From contig NZ_JAJSSH010000003.1 of the NCBI RefSeq assembly GCF_021403115.1, forward strand, positions 124,001 to 188,000: DNA of 64,000 nt, given 5' to 3'. Numbering within the stretch: the first letter of the stretch is position 1; every line of letters begins with the position of its first letter. The position numbers and the translations under genes are program-made. Of this stretch, positions 34,829-43,002 are shown piece by piece. The notes below the pieces were generated by a model. That model made no database searches and was not told where the DNA came from. It worked only from the letters and a program-made list of their open reading frames with translations. The stretch is from Sphingobium sufflavum (GTDB lineage: Bacteria > Pseudomonadota > Alphaproteobacteria > Sphingomonadales > Sphingomonadaceae).

Positions 34829-35569
34829 ATGTGGAAGCAACTCGTCACTCTGATCCGTGGCACCGCGCATGAGGCGGGGCAGGCGGTCGTCGATGCCAAG
34901 GCGATGACGATCCTCGACCAGCAGATTCGCGACGCGGCGACGGCGCAGGCAAAGGCGCGCGACGACCTCGCCACGCTGACCGCGCGCCGCCGCCTGCTGG
35001 AGAAGGATGTGGACGCGCTGGCCGCGCAGCGCAGCAAATATGAGAATAGCGCCCGCGCCGCCATCGCCAAGGGCGACATGGCGCTGGCCCGTGAAGTCGC
35101 GGAACGGCTGGCCAGCATCGAGGCGGAGGGCAGCGCCAAGCAGCCGCAGGCGGAGGAGATGAAGGCCGCCGAGGACCGCATCCGCGCCATCATCAAGCAG
35201 GGCGACACCAAGATCGACGCGTTGCGCCGCGAGGTGGAGATGGTGCGCGCCAACGAGAGCCTGCAAAAGGCGCAGGCGGCGGTGACCAGCAGCTATAATG
35301 GCAGCGTCTCCTCGCTGGGTTCGGCGGCGGACAGCATCAAGCGGATCAAGGAACGGCAGGCGATCCAGGACGAGAAGTTCAAGGCGTCGGCGGAGCTGGA
35401 GGATATGCGCACCGGGGCCGACCTCGACGCCAAGCTGCGCGATGCGGGCCTGTTGGAAGGGCATACCAGCGCCGACGATATTCTCGCCCGCCTGTCCGCG
35501 CCGCCCGCCGGCCAGCCCATCGCCCTGCCCGACGGGTCGCGCGACGCGCCCTTCCTGCCGCGCAAGTGA
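34829..35569 (+). CDS. yjfJ: PspA/IM30 family protein (YjfJ)
   Basis: A 246-residue, almost wholly alpha-helical protein: MWKQLVTLIRGTAHEAGQAV, then VDAKAMTILDQQIRDAATAQ, RRRLLEKDVDALAAQRSKYE, a long charged coiled coil to about residue 190, and a Pro-rich end. This is the PspA/Vipp1 (ESCRT-III-like) fold that binds and remodels membranes under envelope stress. The N-terminal helix is less amphipathic-hydrophobic than in classical PspA. It lies between the DUF2170 and YjfC-like genes on the same strand. No pspBC or pspF homologue is in the window, so regulation is not the classical Psp system. Confidence 0.86.
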   Translation: MWKQLVTLIRGTAHEAGQAVVDAKAMTILDQQIRDAATAQAKARDDLATLTARRRLLEKDVDALAAQRSKYENSARAAIAKGDMALAREVAERLASIEAEGSAKQPQAEEMKAAEDRIRAIIKQGDTKIDALRREVEMVRANESLQKAQAAVTSSYNGSVSSLGSAADSIKRIKERQAIQDEKFKASAELEDMRTGADLDAKLRDAGLLEGHTSADDILARLSAPPAGQPIALPDGSRDAPFLPRK

Positions 35570-35627
35570 CCCGCACCGGCGGTCGTCGTGATGCGCGTCC
35601 GGTGGCGCAACCTGTGAAGCGCGTCCC

Positions 35628-36794
35628 ATGAAGCGCGTGGCCATCGCCCCGCGACCCGACTGGGAGGAGATTGCGCGCGCCAGCGGCTTTACCTTCCACC
35701 ATGTCGCGGGGGAGCGATATTGGGACGAGAGCGCCTATTGGCAGTTCACGCTGGAGGAGGTCGAGCGGGACATAGAGTCGCCCGCGGCGGAGCTGCATGA
35801 AATGTGCCTGAACCTGTGCGACGAGGTCGTCGGGTCGGAGGCGCTGATGGACCGGATCGCCATCCCGCCCGCGATGCGCGACATCGTCGCCCGGTCGTGG
35901 CGGGAGGGCGCGCCGTCGCTCTATGGCCGTTTCGATTTCGCCTATGACGGCACCGGCCCGGCCAAGCTGCTGGAATATAACGCCGACACGCCGACCAGTA
36001 TCTACGAAACCGCCTATTTCCAGTGGGAATGGCTGGAGGATATGGTGGCCCGCGGCAACCTCCCCGCCGGGACGGACCAGTTCAACCGCCTGCATGAGGC
36101 GTTGATGGAACGGTTCGGCACGCTGCTGACGCCGGGCAGCCTGATCCATTTCTCCTCCTCCGCCGATCATGTCGAGGATCGGCAGACGGTCGCCTATCTG
36201 CAGGATCTGGCCGGGCAGGCGGGACTGGATACGGAATTTGTGGCGATCGACCGGATCGGGCTGGATGGCGACGGGCGGTTCGTGGACGAGCGGCAGACGG
36301 TGATCGGCGCCTTGTTCAAGCTCTACCCGTGGGAGGACATGCTGCGCGAACCCTATGCCGCCGCCGTGCCGGGGTCGAAGACGCTGTTCCTGGAACCGGC
36401 GTGGAAGGCGATCTTGTCGAACAAGGCGATCCTGCCGCTGCTGTGGGAGCGGCACAAGGGCCATCCCAACCTCCTCCCCGCCGCCTTTGTGGGCGATGGG
36501 CAGGCGGACGCGATAGAGGCGGGCGCGCATGTGGTGAAGCCCTTCTTCTCGCGCGAGGGGGCGGATGTCGTGCTGGTTGACGGCGCGACGCGCCTGACCG
36601 GGACGCAGCAGGGCTATGGCGCGGAAGGGCGCATCGTGCAGGCGCATGCGGCGCTGGCGCAGGGCGGCGGGCAACATGCGGTGATCGGCGCGTGGATCGT
36701 GGGGAATGAGCCGGTCGCGCTGTCCGTGCGCGAGGACGATCATCGCATCACGCGCGACCTTGCCCGCTTCGTGCCCCATGTGATCGCGCCGTAG
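35628..36794 (+). CDS. yjfC: Glutathionylspermidine-synthase family ATP-grasp ligase (YjfC)
   Basis: A 388-residue protein matching the synthetase domain of glutathionylspermidine synthase. Motifs: GFTFHHVAGERYWDESAYWQF, YGRFDFAYDGTGPAKLLEYNADTPTSIYETAYFQW, FSSSADHVEDRQTVAYL, KLYPWEDML, EPAWKAILSNKAILPLLWE and VVKPFFSREGADVVLV, where E-Y-N-A-D-T-P-T and K-P-x-x-x-R-E-G are ATP/Mg binding. The amidase half of the classical bifunctional enzyme is absent, as in YjfC/YgiC. It likely forms an amide bond on an unknown peptide or polyamine substrate. It ends the plus-strand arm of the cluster. Confidence 0.9.
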   Translation: MKRVAIAPRPDWEEIARASGFTFHHVAGERYWDESAYWQFTLEEVERDIESPAAELHEMCLNLCDEVVGSEALMDRIAIPPAMRDIVARSWREGAPSLYGRFDFAYDGTGPAKLLEYNADTPTSIYETAYFQWEWLEDMVARGNLPAGTDQFNRLHEALMERFGTLLTPGSLIHFSSSADHVEDRQTVAYLQDLAGQAGLDTEFVAIDRIGLDGDGRFVDERQTVIGALFKLYPWEDMLREPYAAAVPGSKTLFLEPAWKAILSNKAILPLLWERHKGHPNLLPAAFVGDGQADAIEAGAHVVKPFFSREGADVVLVDGATRLTGTQQGYGAEGRIVQAHAALAQGGGQHAVIGAWIVGNEPVALSVREDDHRITRDLARFVPHVIAP

Positions 36795-36965
36795 CGGGTG
36801 AGGGGCATTGAGAAAATGACGTGCCGGGAATGATGGTGTTCCGAGGCGCTTGAGGCGAGGCGGGAGACTCGCTTCAAGCGGGTACGCGAGCACCGTAGGA
36901 TCGGACAAGCGCGATTGGCGACCGTCAGGGGCTGCATCTCGATAGGCTCTGGCGCGCGGACATGA

Positions 36966-36993
36966 AAGATCCGCCGGACGATCATCCGGCGGA
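36966..36993 (-). terminator. Hairpin terminator after PRC-barrel-like gene
   Basis: TCCGCCGGA (36970-36978) and TCCGGCGGA (36985-36993) form a perfect 9-bp stem with a six-base loop, 27 bases beyond the stop codon. On the minus strand TCTTTC follows, a weak T-run. A second imperfect hairpin (36848-36881) lies toward yjfC. Confidence 0.5.
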
Positions 36994-37020
36994 CCCGTCA
37001 TGGTTCAATCGGCGGGGGTG

Positions 37021-37932
37021 TCAGTGGGTGCTGGCCGCCGCATTGCCCGCACCCTGCGCGGTGCCGGACCCCTGCGCCTTCTTCGCAATCTTGCCGATCT
37101 GGCCCACACCCATGGCGGAGACCAGCGCGCCGCCCTGCCCGGAGAAATTGGCGGCGGGCAGGGTGGCGGTGCGGCCTTTCACATCGACCAGCAGCGACTG
37201 CACCCGGCCCCGGCTGTCCGCGACGACCTGCCGCACGCGGCCGATGGTCTGGCCCCTGACCGACTGGACCGCCATGCCAGGTTCGATGGCGAACGCGCCG
37301 GAGGCATTGGCCGCCGCGCTGTTGGCTAGGGCGAGCTGATTGCCGGTCGCGTTCAGCGCGCCGCTGTCGCTGCCGGTCGCACTGCCGCTGGCCGCGCCGG
37401 ATGCGCTGCCCGCCGCATTGCCGACGGTGCGGGTCACCGCGCCGCTGGTGCCGCGCACGGTGTCGGAGGCGGTGGAGCGCACCGCGCCCGTGGTCGACGC
37501 GGCGGACGAGCGTGCCGAGGAGACGGCGCCGCGCACCGCGTCCGTGCCCACCAGTTGCGCGTCGCCGGAGGCATTGACGCTGCCCGCCGCATTGCCGGAC
37601 GCCGTGCCGTTGACCGTGCGGGCCGGCGTGTCGAGCGTCTGGCCGACGTTGCCGCCGACCGCGCCATCGACCGAACGGTCGACCGCGACGGAGCCGCTGC
37701 GACGATCCACGCGGGTCTGGCCGGTGGTGCTGCCTGCGCCGGACAGGCCGCCCTGCGTCGTGCCGCGCACGCTGTCCATCGTGCCGCCGACGCCGCCGAC
37801 GCCGCCGATGCCACCGCCCAGACCGCCGCCGACACCGCCAGCGAGGCCGCCGCCGCCGCCCAGAAGCTGTGCGGACGCCGGCGTCGTCGCCGCGAGGATC
37901 AGAGCGCCGGTTGCGAGGAGAATCTTGTTCAT
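37021..37932 (-). CDS. Exported low-complexity protein with PRC-barrel-like C-terminus
   Basis: A 303-residue protein with a signal peptide (LATGALILAATTPASAQ). It then has a Gly-rich run (LLGGGGGLAGGVGGG) and about 160 residues rich in Gly, Ala, Ser, Thr and Val, with repeated G-x-V-N-A/T-A-S-G-type units. The C-terminal 90 residues read FAIEPGMAVQSVRGQTIGRV, then RGRVQSLLVDVKGRTATLPA, as in PRC-barrel domains. It starts 74 bases after the subtilisin-like gene on the same strand and is probably cotranscribed. Surface or envelope location is likely; the function is unknown. Start 37932 gives the signal peptide, while the longer frame does not. Confidence 0.7.
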   Translation of the reverse strand: MNKILLATGALILAATTPASAQLLGGGGGLAGGVGGGLGGGIGGVGGVGGTMDSVRGTTQGGLSGAGSTTGQTRVDRRSGSVAVDRSVDGAVGGNVGQTLDTPARTVNGTASGNAAGSVNASGDAQLVGTDAVRGAVSSARSSAASTTGAVRSTASDTVRGTSGAVTRTVGNAAGSASGAASGSATGSDSGALNATGNQLALANSAAANASGAFAIEPGMAVQSVRGQTIGRVRQVVADSRGRVQSLLVDVKGRTATLPAANFSGQGGALVSAMGVGQIGKIAKKAQGSGTAQGAGNAAASTH

Positions 37933-38006
37933 GACATGTCCTTCCTTGTATCTTGAGCGCCTTTTCCCGGCACTCTCATCAAGGCAAACGGACCCTCTTT
38001 CCGATT

Positions 38007-39302
38007 TCATCCATCGGGCGGAAATTTTTCAGCACGGGGCCGGCAATCGCCGCACAGCAGCCCGCGCCCATACAGCGCATCCGGCCCTTTGGGACCGAGA
38101 TCGCGGGCCTGCGCGTCCAATGCGGCGCGCAAGGCCGCCCCGTCCCGCCCGGCATCCTTCATCGCGGCGACGCGGGCGGCGACCAGCGGGACGGCGAAGG
38201 ATGTGCCCCGCACCCTGTGCCAGCGACGGCGCGCATCCATCGCGGCCATGTCCGCCGCCGGGGCGGCATAGTCGAGATGCGCGGCGCGCCCCGCCTCGAT
38301 CAGCGCGCGGTTGCGGCCATCCACTCCGGTCACGGCCAGCACGGCGGGATAGGAGGCGGGATAGGCCGGCGGCGCGGCGGGACCGTCATTGCCCACCGCC
38401 GCGACAATCACCATGCCGCGCGCGGCGCATAGGCCGACCGCGCGGGCGAGCAGCGGGTTGCTCGGCCCGGTCAGGCTGATCGAAACGACGGGCACGCTCT
38501 GCCCCTGCATCCAGTCGAGCGCCCGCACAATGGCCAGCGCGCTGCCGCCCGCCGGATCGCGGCCAAAGACATCGGCGGAGACGATGGCCTGCACACCGGC
38601 ATAGCGCAGCAGGGAGGCGATGGCGGTGCCATGGTCGCTGGCGTTGGGTGCGCCGGTCGCGAAACCGCGCGCGGCGCGCACGGCAACCGCCGATCCCACG
38701 CCGCCGTCGATCAGGCCGACGGGGGTGCGGATCGCGCCCTTCCCCGCGGCGGTTGCGAGCGGGGCGGCCCCGGCTCCTTCGCCGCTGGGGAACAGCAACT
38801 GGTCGGCGGTGAATGTCCGGTCCGGCAGCGCGGCCCGCAATCGGGCGAGCGCGGCGGGCAGGGCCAGCCCCTGCGGCACGGTCAGTTGCGTGGCGGAGAG
38901 GCCGAGATTGCCGAAATCCTCCGCGCCCTGCGTCAGGAAGCCCAGCGTCCGCACTTTGTCCAGCGCCGCCGCGTCCCCATCCAGCATCAGCACGACCCCG
39001 CGCCGGGCCGGTTCGCCCTGTTCGTCGGCCTCGACGCTGGCCCGGTTGAGGCGCAGGAAATCGCGCAGGCGCTCGATCCGGTCGCGCGCCATGCCCGCGA
39101 CGGAGCGGACGGGCGCGGTCACGCTCTCCACCGGGGCTATGCGGCCCAGCGTGTCGCCCGTGCGGTCCAGCGTCGACCCCACCGTCCCGCCCACCGCTTC
39201 CCCCACGTCGGGCACGCCGATCTGCGCGACGGCAGGCCCGTCGGCGACAAGGGCCGGGGCGGTGCAGAGGAGCAGGGCGGGGATCAGGCGGCGCGTCATC
39301 AT
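38007..39302 (-). CDS. S8 (subtilisin) family serine peptidase, exported
   Basis: A 431-residue protein with a signal peptide (LIPALLLCTAPALVA) and a pro-like N-terminal region to about residue 190. The catalytic triad is visible: Asp199 in VGLIDGGVG, His224 in SDHGTAIASLL and Ser368 in RGTSFAVPLVAARVA. The oxyanion Asn is Asn305 in GNDGPAAPP. Two cysteines near the end (LLCGDCRP) could form a disulfide. It degrades proteins outside the cytoplasm; the target is unknown. It is divergent from an ECF sigma factor gene, with only 30-90 bases between start codons depending on the sigma start. This suggests shared control. Confidence 0.9.
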   Translation of the reverse strand: MMTRRLIPALLLCTAPALVADGPAVAQIGVPDVGEAVGGTVGSTLDRTGDTLGRIAPVESVTAPVRSVAGMARDRIERLRDFLRLNRASVEADEQGEPARRGVVLMLDGDAAALDKVRTLGFLTQGAEDFGNLGLSATQLTVPQGLALPAALARLRAALPDRTFTADQLLFPSGEGAGAAPLATAAGKGAIRTPVGLIDGGVGSAVAVRAARGFATGAPNASDHGTAIASLLRYAGVQAIVSADVFGRDPAGGSALAIVRALDWMQGQSVPVVSISLTGPSNPLLARAVGLCAARGMVIVAAVGNDGPAAPPAYPASYPAVLAVTGVDGRNRALIEAGRAAHLDYAAPAADMAAMDARRRWHRVRGTSFAVPLVAARVAAMKDAGRDGAALRAALDAQARDLGPKGPDALYGRGLLCGDCRPRAEKFPPDG

Positions 39303-39350
39303 TCTTCATCCTGTCACGCGAAAAAACGCGCTATGCAATGGATGAAACGG

Positions 39351-39881
39351 ATGACCCGGCCCGTTGCATCCCCAGACAGGAAGGCATTTGTTCTGAGCAC
39401 GCAATTCGAGGATGGCATAGTGGCCCTGCTGCCCCGGCTCCGCCGGTTTGCGGCGAGCCTGTCCCGCGACCTCGCCACGGGCGACGACCTTTGCCAGATG
39501 ACCATAGAGCGCGCGCTCAAGGCCCGGCAGCAATGGGCCGAGGGAACGCGGCTCGACAGCTGGATGTACCGGATCATGCGCAATCTGTGGATCGACGAAG
39601 TCCGCGCGACCAACCGCCGCCGGCAGACCTTTGCCGAGGCGGCGGCGGGCCTCGCCGTGGGAGCGCCCGGCCAGCAGGAAGCGCGCACGGAGCTGGCCTT
39701 CGTCGACCGCGCGCTGGCGCAACTGCCCGACGAACAGCGCGAGGCGGTGCTGCTGGTGATGGTGGAGGGATATGGGTATCAGGAGGCGGCCGACATCATC
39801 GGTTGCCCGGTGGGCACGCTGAGTTCGCGGTTCGCGCGGGGTCGCGATGCCCTGTATTCGCTGTTGGAGGGCCAACAATGA
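39351..39881 (+). CDS. ECF-type RNA polymerase sigma factor
   Basis: A protein of about 176 residues. Region 2 is clear: LLPRLRRFAASLSRDLATGDDLCQMTIERAL, then RLDSWMYRIMRNLWIDEVRA. Region 4 is LAQLPDEQREAVLLVMVEGYGYQEAADIIGCPVGTLSSRFARGRDAL. The start is uncertain: ATGs at 39333, 39342 and 39351 lack ribosome sites, while an in-frame CTG at 39393 follows ACAGGAAGG at proper distance and would give LSTQFEDG, close to where family members usually begin. The stop overlaps the anti-sigma start as ATGA. It probably transcribes its own operon and perhaps the divergent protease. Confidence 0.9.
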   Translation: MTRPVASPDRKAFVLSTQFEDGIVALLPRLRRFAASLSRDLATGDDLCQMTIERALKARQQWAEGTRLDSWMYRIMRNLWIDEVRATNRRRQTFAEAAAGLAVGAPGQQEARTELAFVDRALAQLPDEQREAVLLVMVEGYGYQEAADIIGCPVGTLSSRFARGRDALYSLLEGQQ

Positions 39882-40612
39882 CGATCGATCGGGACACGCT
39901 CGCCGCCTATGCGGAGGGGCAACTGGACGAGGCGGACCGGGCACGGGTGGAGGCTGCCATGGCCGCCGACCCGGCCCTGGCGGAGGATGTGGCGCGGCAC
40001 CGGGCGTTGCGCGCGCGGTTGCAGGCGCGCTTTGCGCCCGTGCTGGACATGCCGGTGCCGGACAGGCTGCTGGATGCCGTGCGCGCGCCCGTCGCGACGG
40101 CGCAGGTGGTCGATCTGAACGCGGTCCGGGTGGCGCGCGCCGAAACGGTGAGTCGCGCGGCACCCGCGCGCCGCATCACCGGCTGGATCACGGGCGGGGC
40201 CATCGCGGCGTCGCTCGCCATCGGCCTGATCCTGGGGGGGCAGATTCCGGGGGGCGGTCCCGTCGGCACGGTGGGCGGGCGACTGGTGGCGCAGGGTGCG
40301 CTCGACACGGCGCTGACCACGCAACTGGCCTCCGCCGATCCGCAGCCCGTGCAGATCCTCCTGTCCCTGCGCAATGGTGAGGGCCGCTATTGCCGCGTGT
40401 TCCAGACCGATGGCCTGTCCGGTCTCGCCTGCCGGGACGAGGGGCGCTGGGCCGTCGAGCGCTTGCAAAACAGTGGCGCGGCGACGGGCGGCCAGTATCG
40501 GCAGGCGGGCAGCGCGATCGGTGAGATCATGGCGGCGGCGCAGGCGATGGCCCCGGATGGCGCGCTGGACCGGCAGCGGGAGCAGATCGCGCTGGAAATG
40601 GGCTGGCGCTAG
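39878..40612 (+). CDS. Anti-sigma factor, membrane-anchored
   Basis: A 244-residue protein overlapping the sigma gene by ATGA. The cytoplasmic N-terminus (IDRDTLAAYAEGQLDEADRARVEAAMAADPALAEDVARHRALRARL) has the helical shape of anti-sigma domains. The zinc-type H-x-x-x-C-x-x-C motif is lacking, with only His41 present. One membrane helix (ITGWITGGAIAASLAIGLIL) leads to a periplasmic part with two cysteines (RYCRVFQ, GLACRDEG) and a C-terminal helix. It should hold the sigma factor at the membrane until an envelope signal arrives. Identification rests on gene order and topology. Confidence 0.82.
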   Translation: MTIDRDTLAAYAEGQLDEADRARVEAAMAADPALAEDVARHRALRARLQARFAPVLDMPVPDRLLDAVRAPVATAQVVDLNAVRVARAETVSRAAPARRITGWITGGAIAASLAIGLILGGQIPGGGPVGTVGGRLVAQGALDTALTTQLASADPQPVQILLSLRNGEGRYCRVFQTDGLSGLACRDEGRWAVERLQNSGAATGGQYRQAGSAIGEIMAAAQAMAPDGALDRQREQIALEMGWR

Positions 40613-41040
40613 GGCGGGGCCGAGTCAGGGCCTCGGCTTCAAAAGGGCAGGGAAGACCCATTTTCGGCAGCGTCTGGCCTGCATGTCGATTGCGGGACCG
40701 GGCTGTCTGACGCGGGTGGCTCCGTTCCGGCAGGGCGAGGGAAGGCGGAGCATCAGCGTGGAATGTGGCGCGGCCAGAGCCGGATGGCATGAGATCACCC
40801 ATCGCGTCATGGCGAGCGCAGCGAAGCAATCCATCGCGGCCCGATGCCCTCTGCATTGCTTCGCTACGCTCGCAATGACGGTCCCAAGGGAAGGTATCAC
40901 GCTCTAAGGCAGGGTCATGTTCTGTGCCCCGGCCACATGCGGGCGCGCAAGATGGGATGCTGGACAGCCTATCCCCCGGCCGATCCGCCGGAAGTCGCGT
41001 CCGGACCGGATAGGGCGCCCCCGCAGAAGCGCCCTGCCGT
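40613..41040. other. 428-base intergenic region between anti-sigma gene and ilvD
   Basis: The region lies between two converging genes. Apart from the palindromic repeat at 40805-40880 nothing was recognised. No hairpin with a T-run is obvious beside either stop codon. Confidence 0.55.
40805..40880. repeat. Palindromic intergenic repeat
   Basis: CGTCATGGCGAGCGCAGCGA (from 40805) and TCGCTACGCTCGCAATGACG (40861-40880) are near-perfect inverted arms, continuing inward through AGCAAT and ATTGCT. The unit matches the CGTCATTGCGAGCG-type palindromes that occur in many copies in bacterial genomes. Only one copy was seen in this window. Confidence 0.6.
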
Positions 41041-42894
41041 TCAGTCCTTTTCGACCTGGCTGACGTCGCGCACCGCACCGCGCGCGGCGTTGGTGGTCAG
41101 GGCGGCATAGGCGCGCAGGGCGGGCGAGACGGCGCGGACCCGGCCGAACGGCTTCCACGCCTTCTTGCCGCGCTCCACCATCGCCTCATGCCGGTGCGCC
41201 AGTTCGGCATCGTCCACGTCCAGCCGGATGACGCGGTTAGGGATGTCGATGACGATGGGGTCGCCAGTGTTGACCAGCGCGATCAGGCCGCCCTCGGCAG
41301 CTTCGGGCGAGACATGGCCGATGGAGAGGCCCGACGTACCGCCGGAAAAACGCCCGTCGGTGATGAGCGCGCACGCCTTGCCCAGCCCCTTCGACTTCAG
41401 ATAGCTGGTGGGGTAGAGCATTTCCTGCATGCCCGGCCCGCCCTTCGGCCCTTCGTAGCGGATGACGACCACGTCGCCCTCCACCACCTCGTTGCCGAGG
41501 ATGCCCGCGACCGCCGCGTCCTGGCTTTCATAGACGCGGGCGGTGCCATGGAAGGTCAGGTTGGAATCGTCCACGCCCGCCGTCTTTACGATGCAGCCTT
41601 CCGGCGCGATATTGCCGAACAGGACGGCCAGTCCACCATCCTTGGAGAAGGGATGCTCAGCGCTGCGGATCACGCCCGCCTCCCGGTCGGTGTCCAGTTC
41701 CTTCCAGCGGTTGCTGGTGCTGAACGCGACCGTGGTGCGGACGCCGCCCGGCGCGGCCTTGAAGAACTCGCGCACGCTCTCGCTTTCCGTCCGGCTGATG
41801 TCCCAGCGGTCGAGCGCGTCGCCCAGCGTGGGGGCATGGACGGTGGGCAGCGATGTGTCGAGCAGGCCCGCCTTGTCGAGCTGGCCCAGGATCGCCATGA
41901 TGCCGCCCGCGCGGTGAACGTCCTCCATATGCACGTCCTGCTTAGCGGGCGCGACCTTGCACAGGCAGGGCACGCGGCGCGACAGCCGGTCGATGTCGGC
42001 CATGGTGAAATGCACCTCCCCCTCATGCGCGGCGGCGAGGAGGTGGAGGACGGTGTTGGTCGACCCGCCCATCGCAATGTCGAGGCTCATCGCATTTTCG
42101 AACGCGGCGAAGCTGGCGATGGAGCGGGGGAGGGCAGTGGCGTCGTCCTGCTCATACCAGCGCTTGGCGAGGTCGACGATGGTGCGGCCCGCCTCCCGGA
42201 ACAGTTTTTCGCGGTCGGCGTGCGTGGCGAGGACGGAGCCGTTGCCGGGCAGCGAGAGGCCCAATGCCTCCGTCAGGCAGTTCATCGAATTGGCGGTGAA
42301 CATGCCGGAACAACTGCCGCAGGTCGGGCAGGCGGAGCGTTCGATGACGGCGACTTCCTCGTCCGTATATTTGTCGTCGGCGGCGACGACCATGGCGTCG
42401 ACCAGGTCGAGGGCGAGCGTCTGGCCGCGAATGTCCGCCTTGCCCGCCTCCATCGGCCCGCCGGACACGAAGATGGCGGGGATGTTCAGGCGCATCGCGG
42501 CCATCAGCATGCCGGGCGTGATCTTGTCGCAGTTGGAGATGCACACCAGCGCGTCGGCGCAGTGCGCGTTGGCCATATATTCGACGCTGTCGGCGATGAG
42601 GTCGCGGCTGGGCAGCGAATAGAGCATGCCGCCATGGCCCATGGCGATGCCGTCGTCGACCGCGATGGTGTTGAATTCCTTGGCGACGCCGCCCGCCGCC
42701 TCAATCTCCCGCGCGACGAGCTGGCCGAGATCCTTGAGGTGGACATGGCCGGGCACGAACTGGGTAAAGCTGTTGACGACCGCGATGATCGGCTTGCCGA
42801 AATCCTCGTCCGTCATGCCTGTGGCGCGCCACAGGCCGCGCGCGCCGGCCATGTTGCGGCCATGGGTGCTGGTGCGTGAACGATAATGGGGCAT
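41041..42894 (-). CDS. ilvD: Dihydroxy-acid dehydratase
   Basis: A 617-residue iron-sulfur enzyme of normal length. It dehydrates dihydroxy-isovalerate and dihydroxy-methylvalerate in valine and isoleucine synthesis. Blocks include [26 protein letters not shown], the cluster Cys in [64 protein letters not shown] and [22 protein letters not shown]. The length and the [10 protein letters not shown] motif separate it from the related 6-phosphogluconate dehydratase. It diverges from a LysR-type gene over 108 bases holding possible operator repeats. The enzyme acts in the cytoplasm and needs an Fe-S cluster. Confidence 0.95.
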   Translation of the reverse strand: MPHYRSRTSTHGRNMAGARGLWRATGMTDEDFGKPIIAVVNSFTQFVPGHVHLKDLGQLVAREIEAAGGVAKEFNTIAVDDGIAMGHGGMLYSLPSRDLIADSVEYMANAHCADALVCISNCDKITPGMLMAAMRLNIPAIFVSGGPMEAGKADIRGQTLALDLVDAMVVAADDKYTDEEVAVIERSACPTCGSCSGMFTANSMNCLTEALGLSLPGNGSVLATHADREKLFREAGRTIVDLAKRWYEQDDATALPRSIASFAAFENAMSLDIAMGGSTNTVLHLLAAAHEGEVHFTMADIDRLSRRVPCLCKVAPAKQDVHMEDVHRAGGIMAILGQLDKAGLLDTSLPTVHAPTLGDALDRWDISRTESESVREFFKAAPGGVRTTVAFSTSNRWKELDTDREAGVIRSAEHPFSKDGGLAVLFGNIAPEGCIVKTAGVDDSNLTFHGTARVYESQDAAVAGILGNEVVEGDVVVIRYEGPKGGPGMQEMLYPTSYLKSKGLGKACALITDGRFSGGTSGLSIGHVSPEAAEGGLIALVNTGDPIVIDIPNRVIRLDVDDAELAHRHEAMVERGKKAWKPFGRVRAVSPALRAYAALTTNAARGAVRDVSQVEKD

Positions 42895-42912
42895 GTCCGC
42901 GGTCCTTGGTCA

Positions 42913-42960
42913 TTTCTGGTTTAACAACCGAAATAGGCTTTCCGTCAAAGGTTGTGAAAT
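42913..42960. promoter_or_regulatory. Possible LysR operator region between ilvD and lysR-type gene
   Basis: TTTCTGGTTTAACAACCGAA (from 42913) has GGTT and AACC half sites. ACAACC (42924-42929) also forms an inverted repeat with GGTTGT (42950-42955). The segment is AT-rich and sits between the divergent starts, as expected for a LysR-controlled promoter pair. Confidence 0.4.
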
Positions 42961-43002
42961 ATATTATGGAGCCATCATTAAGTCGTTAGGAGACTTTGTT
43001 CG

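Noticed and set aside
41041..42894. Dehydratase considered as 6-phosphogluconate dehydratase (edd), given the nearby eda
   Set aside because: Motifs such as [10 protein letters not shown] and [10 protein letters not shown] fit dihydroxy-acid dehydratase, and eda is over 30 kb away.
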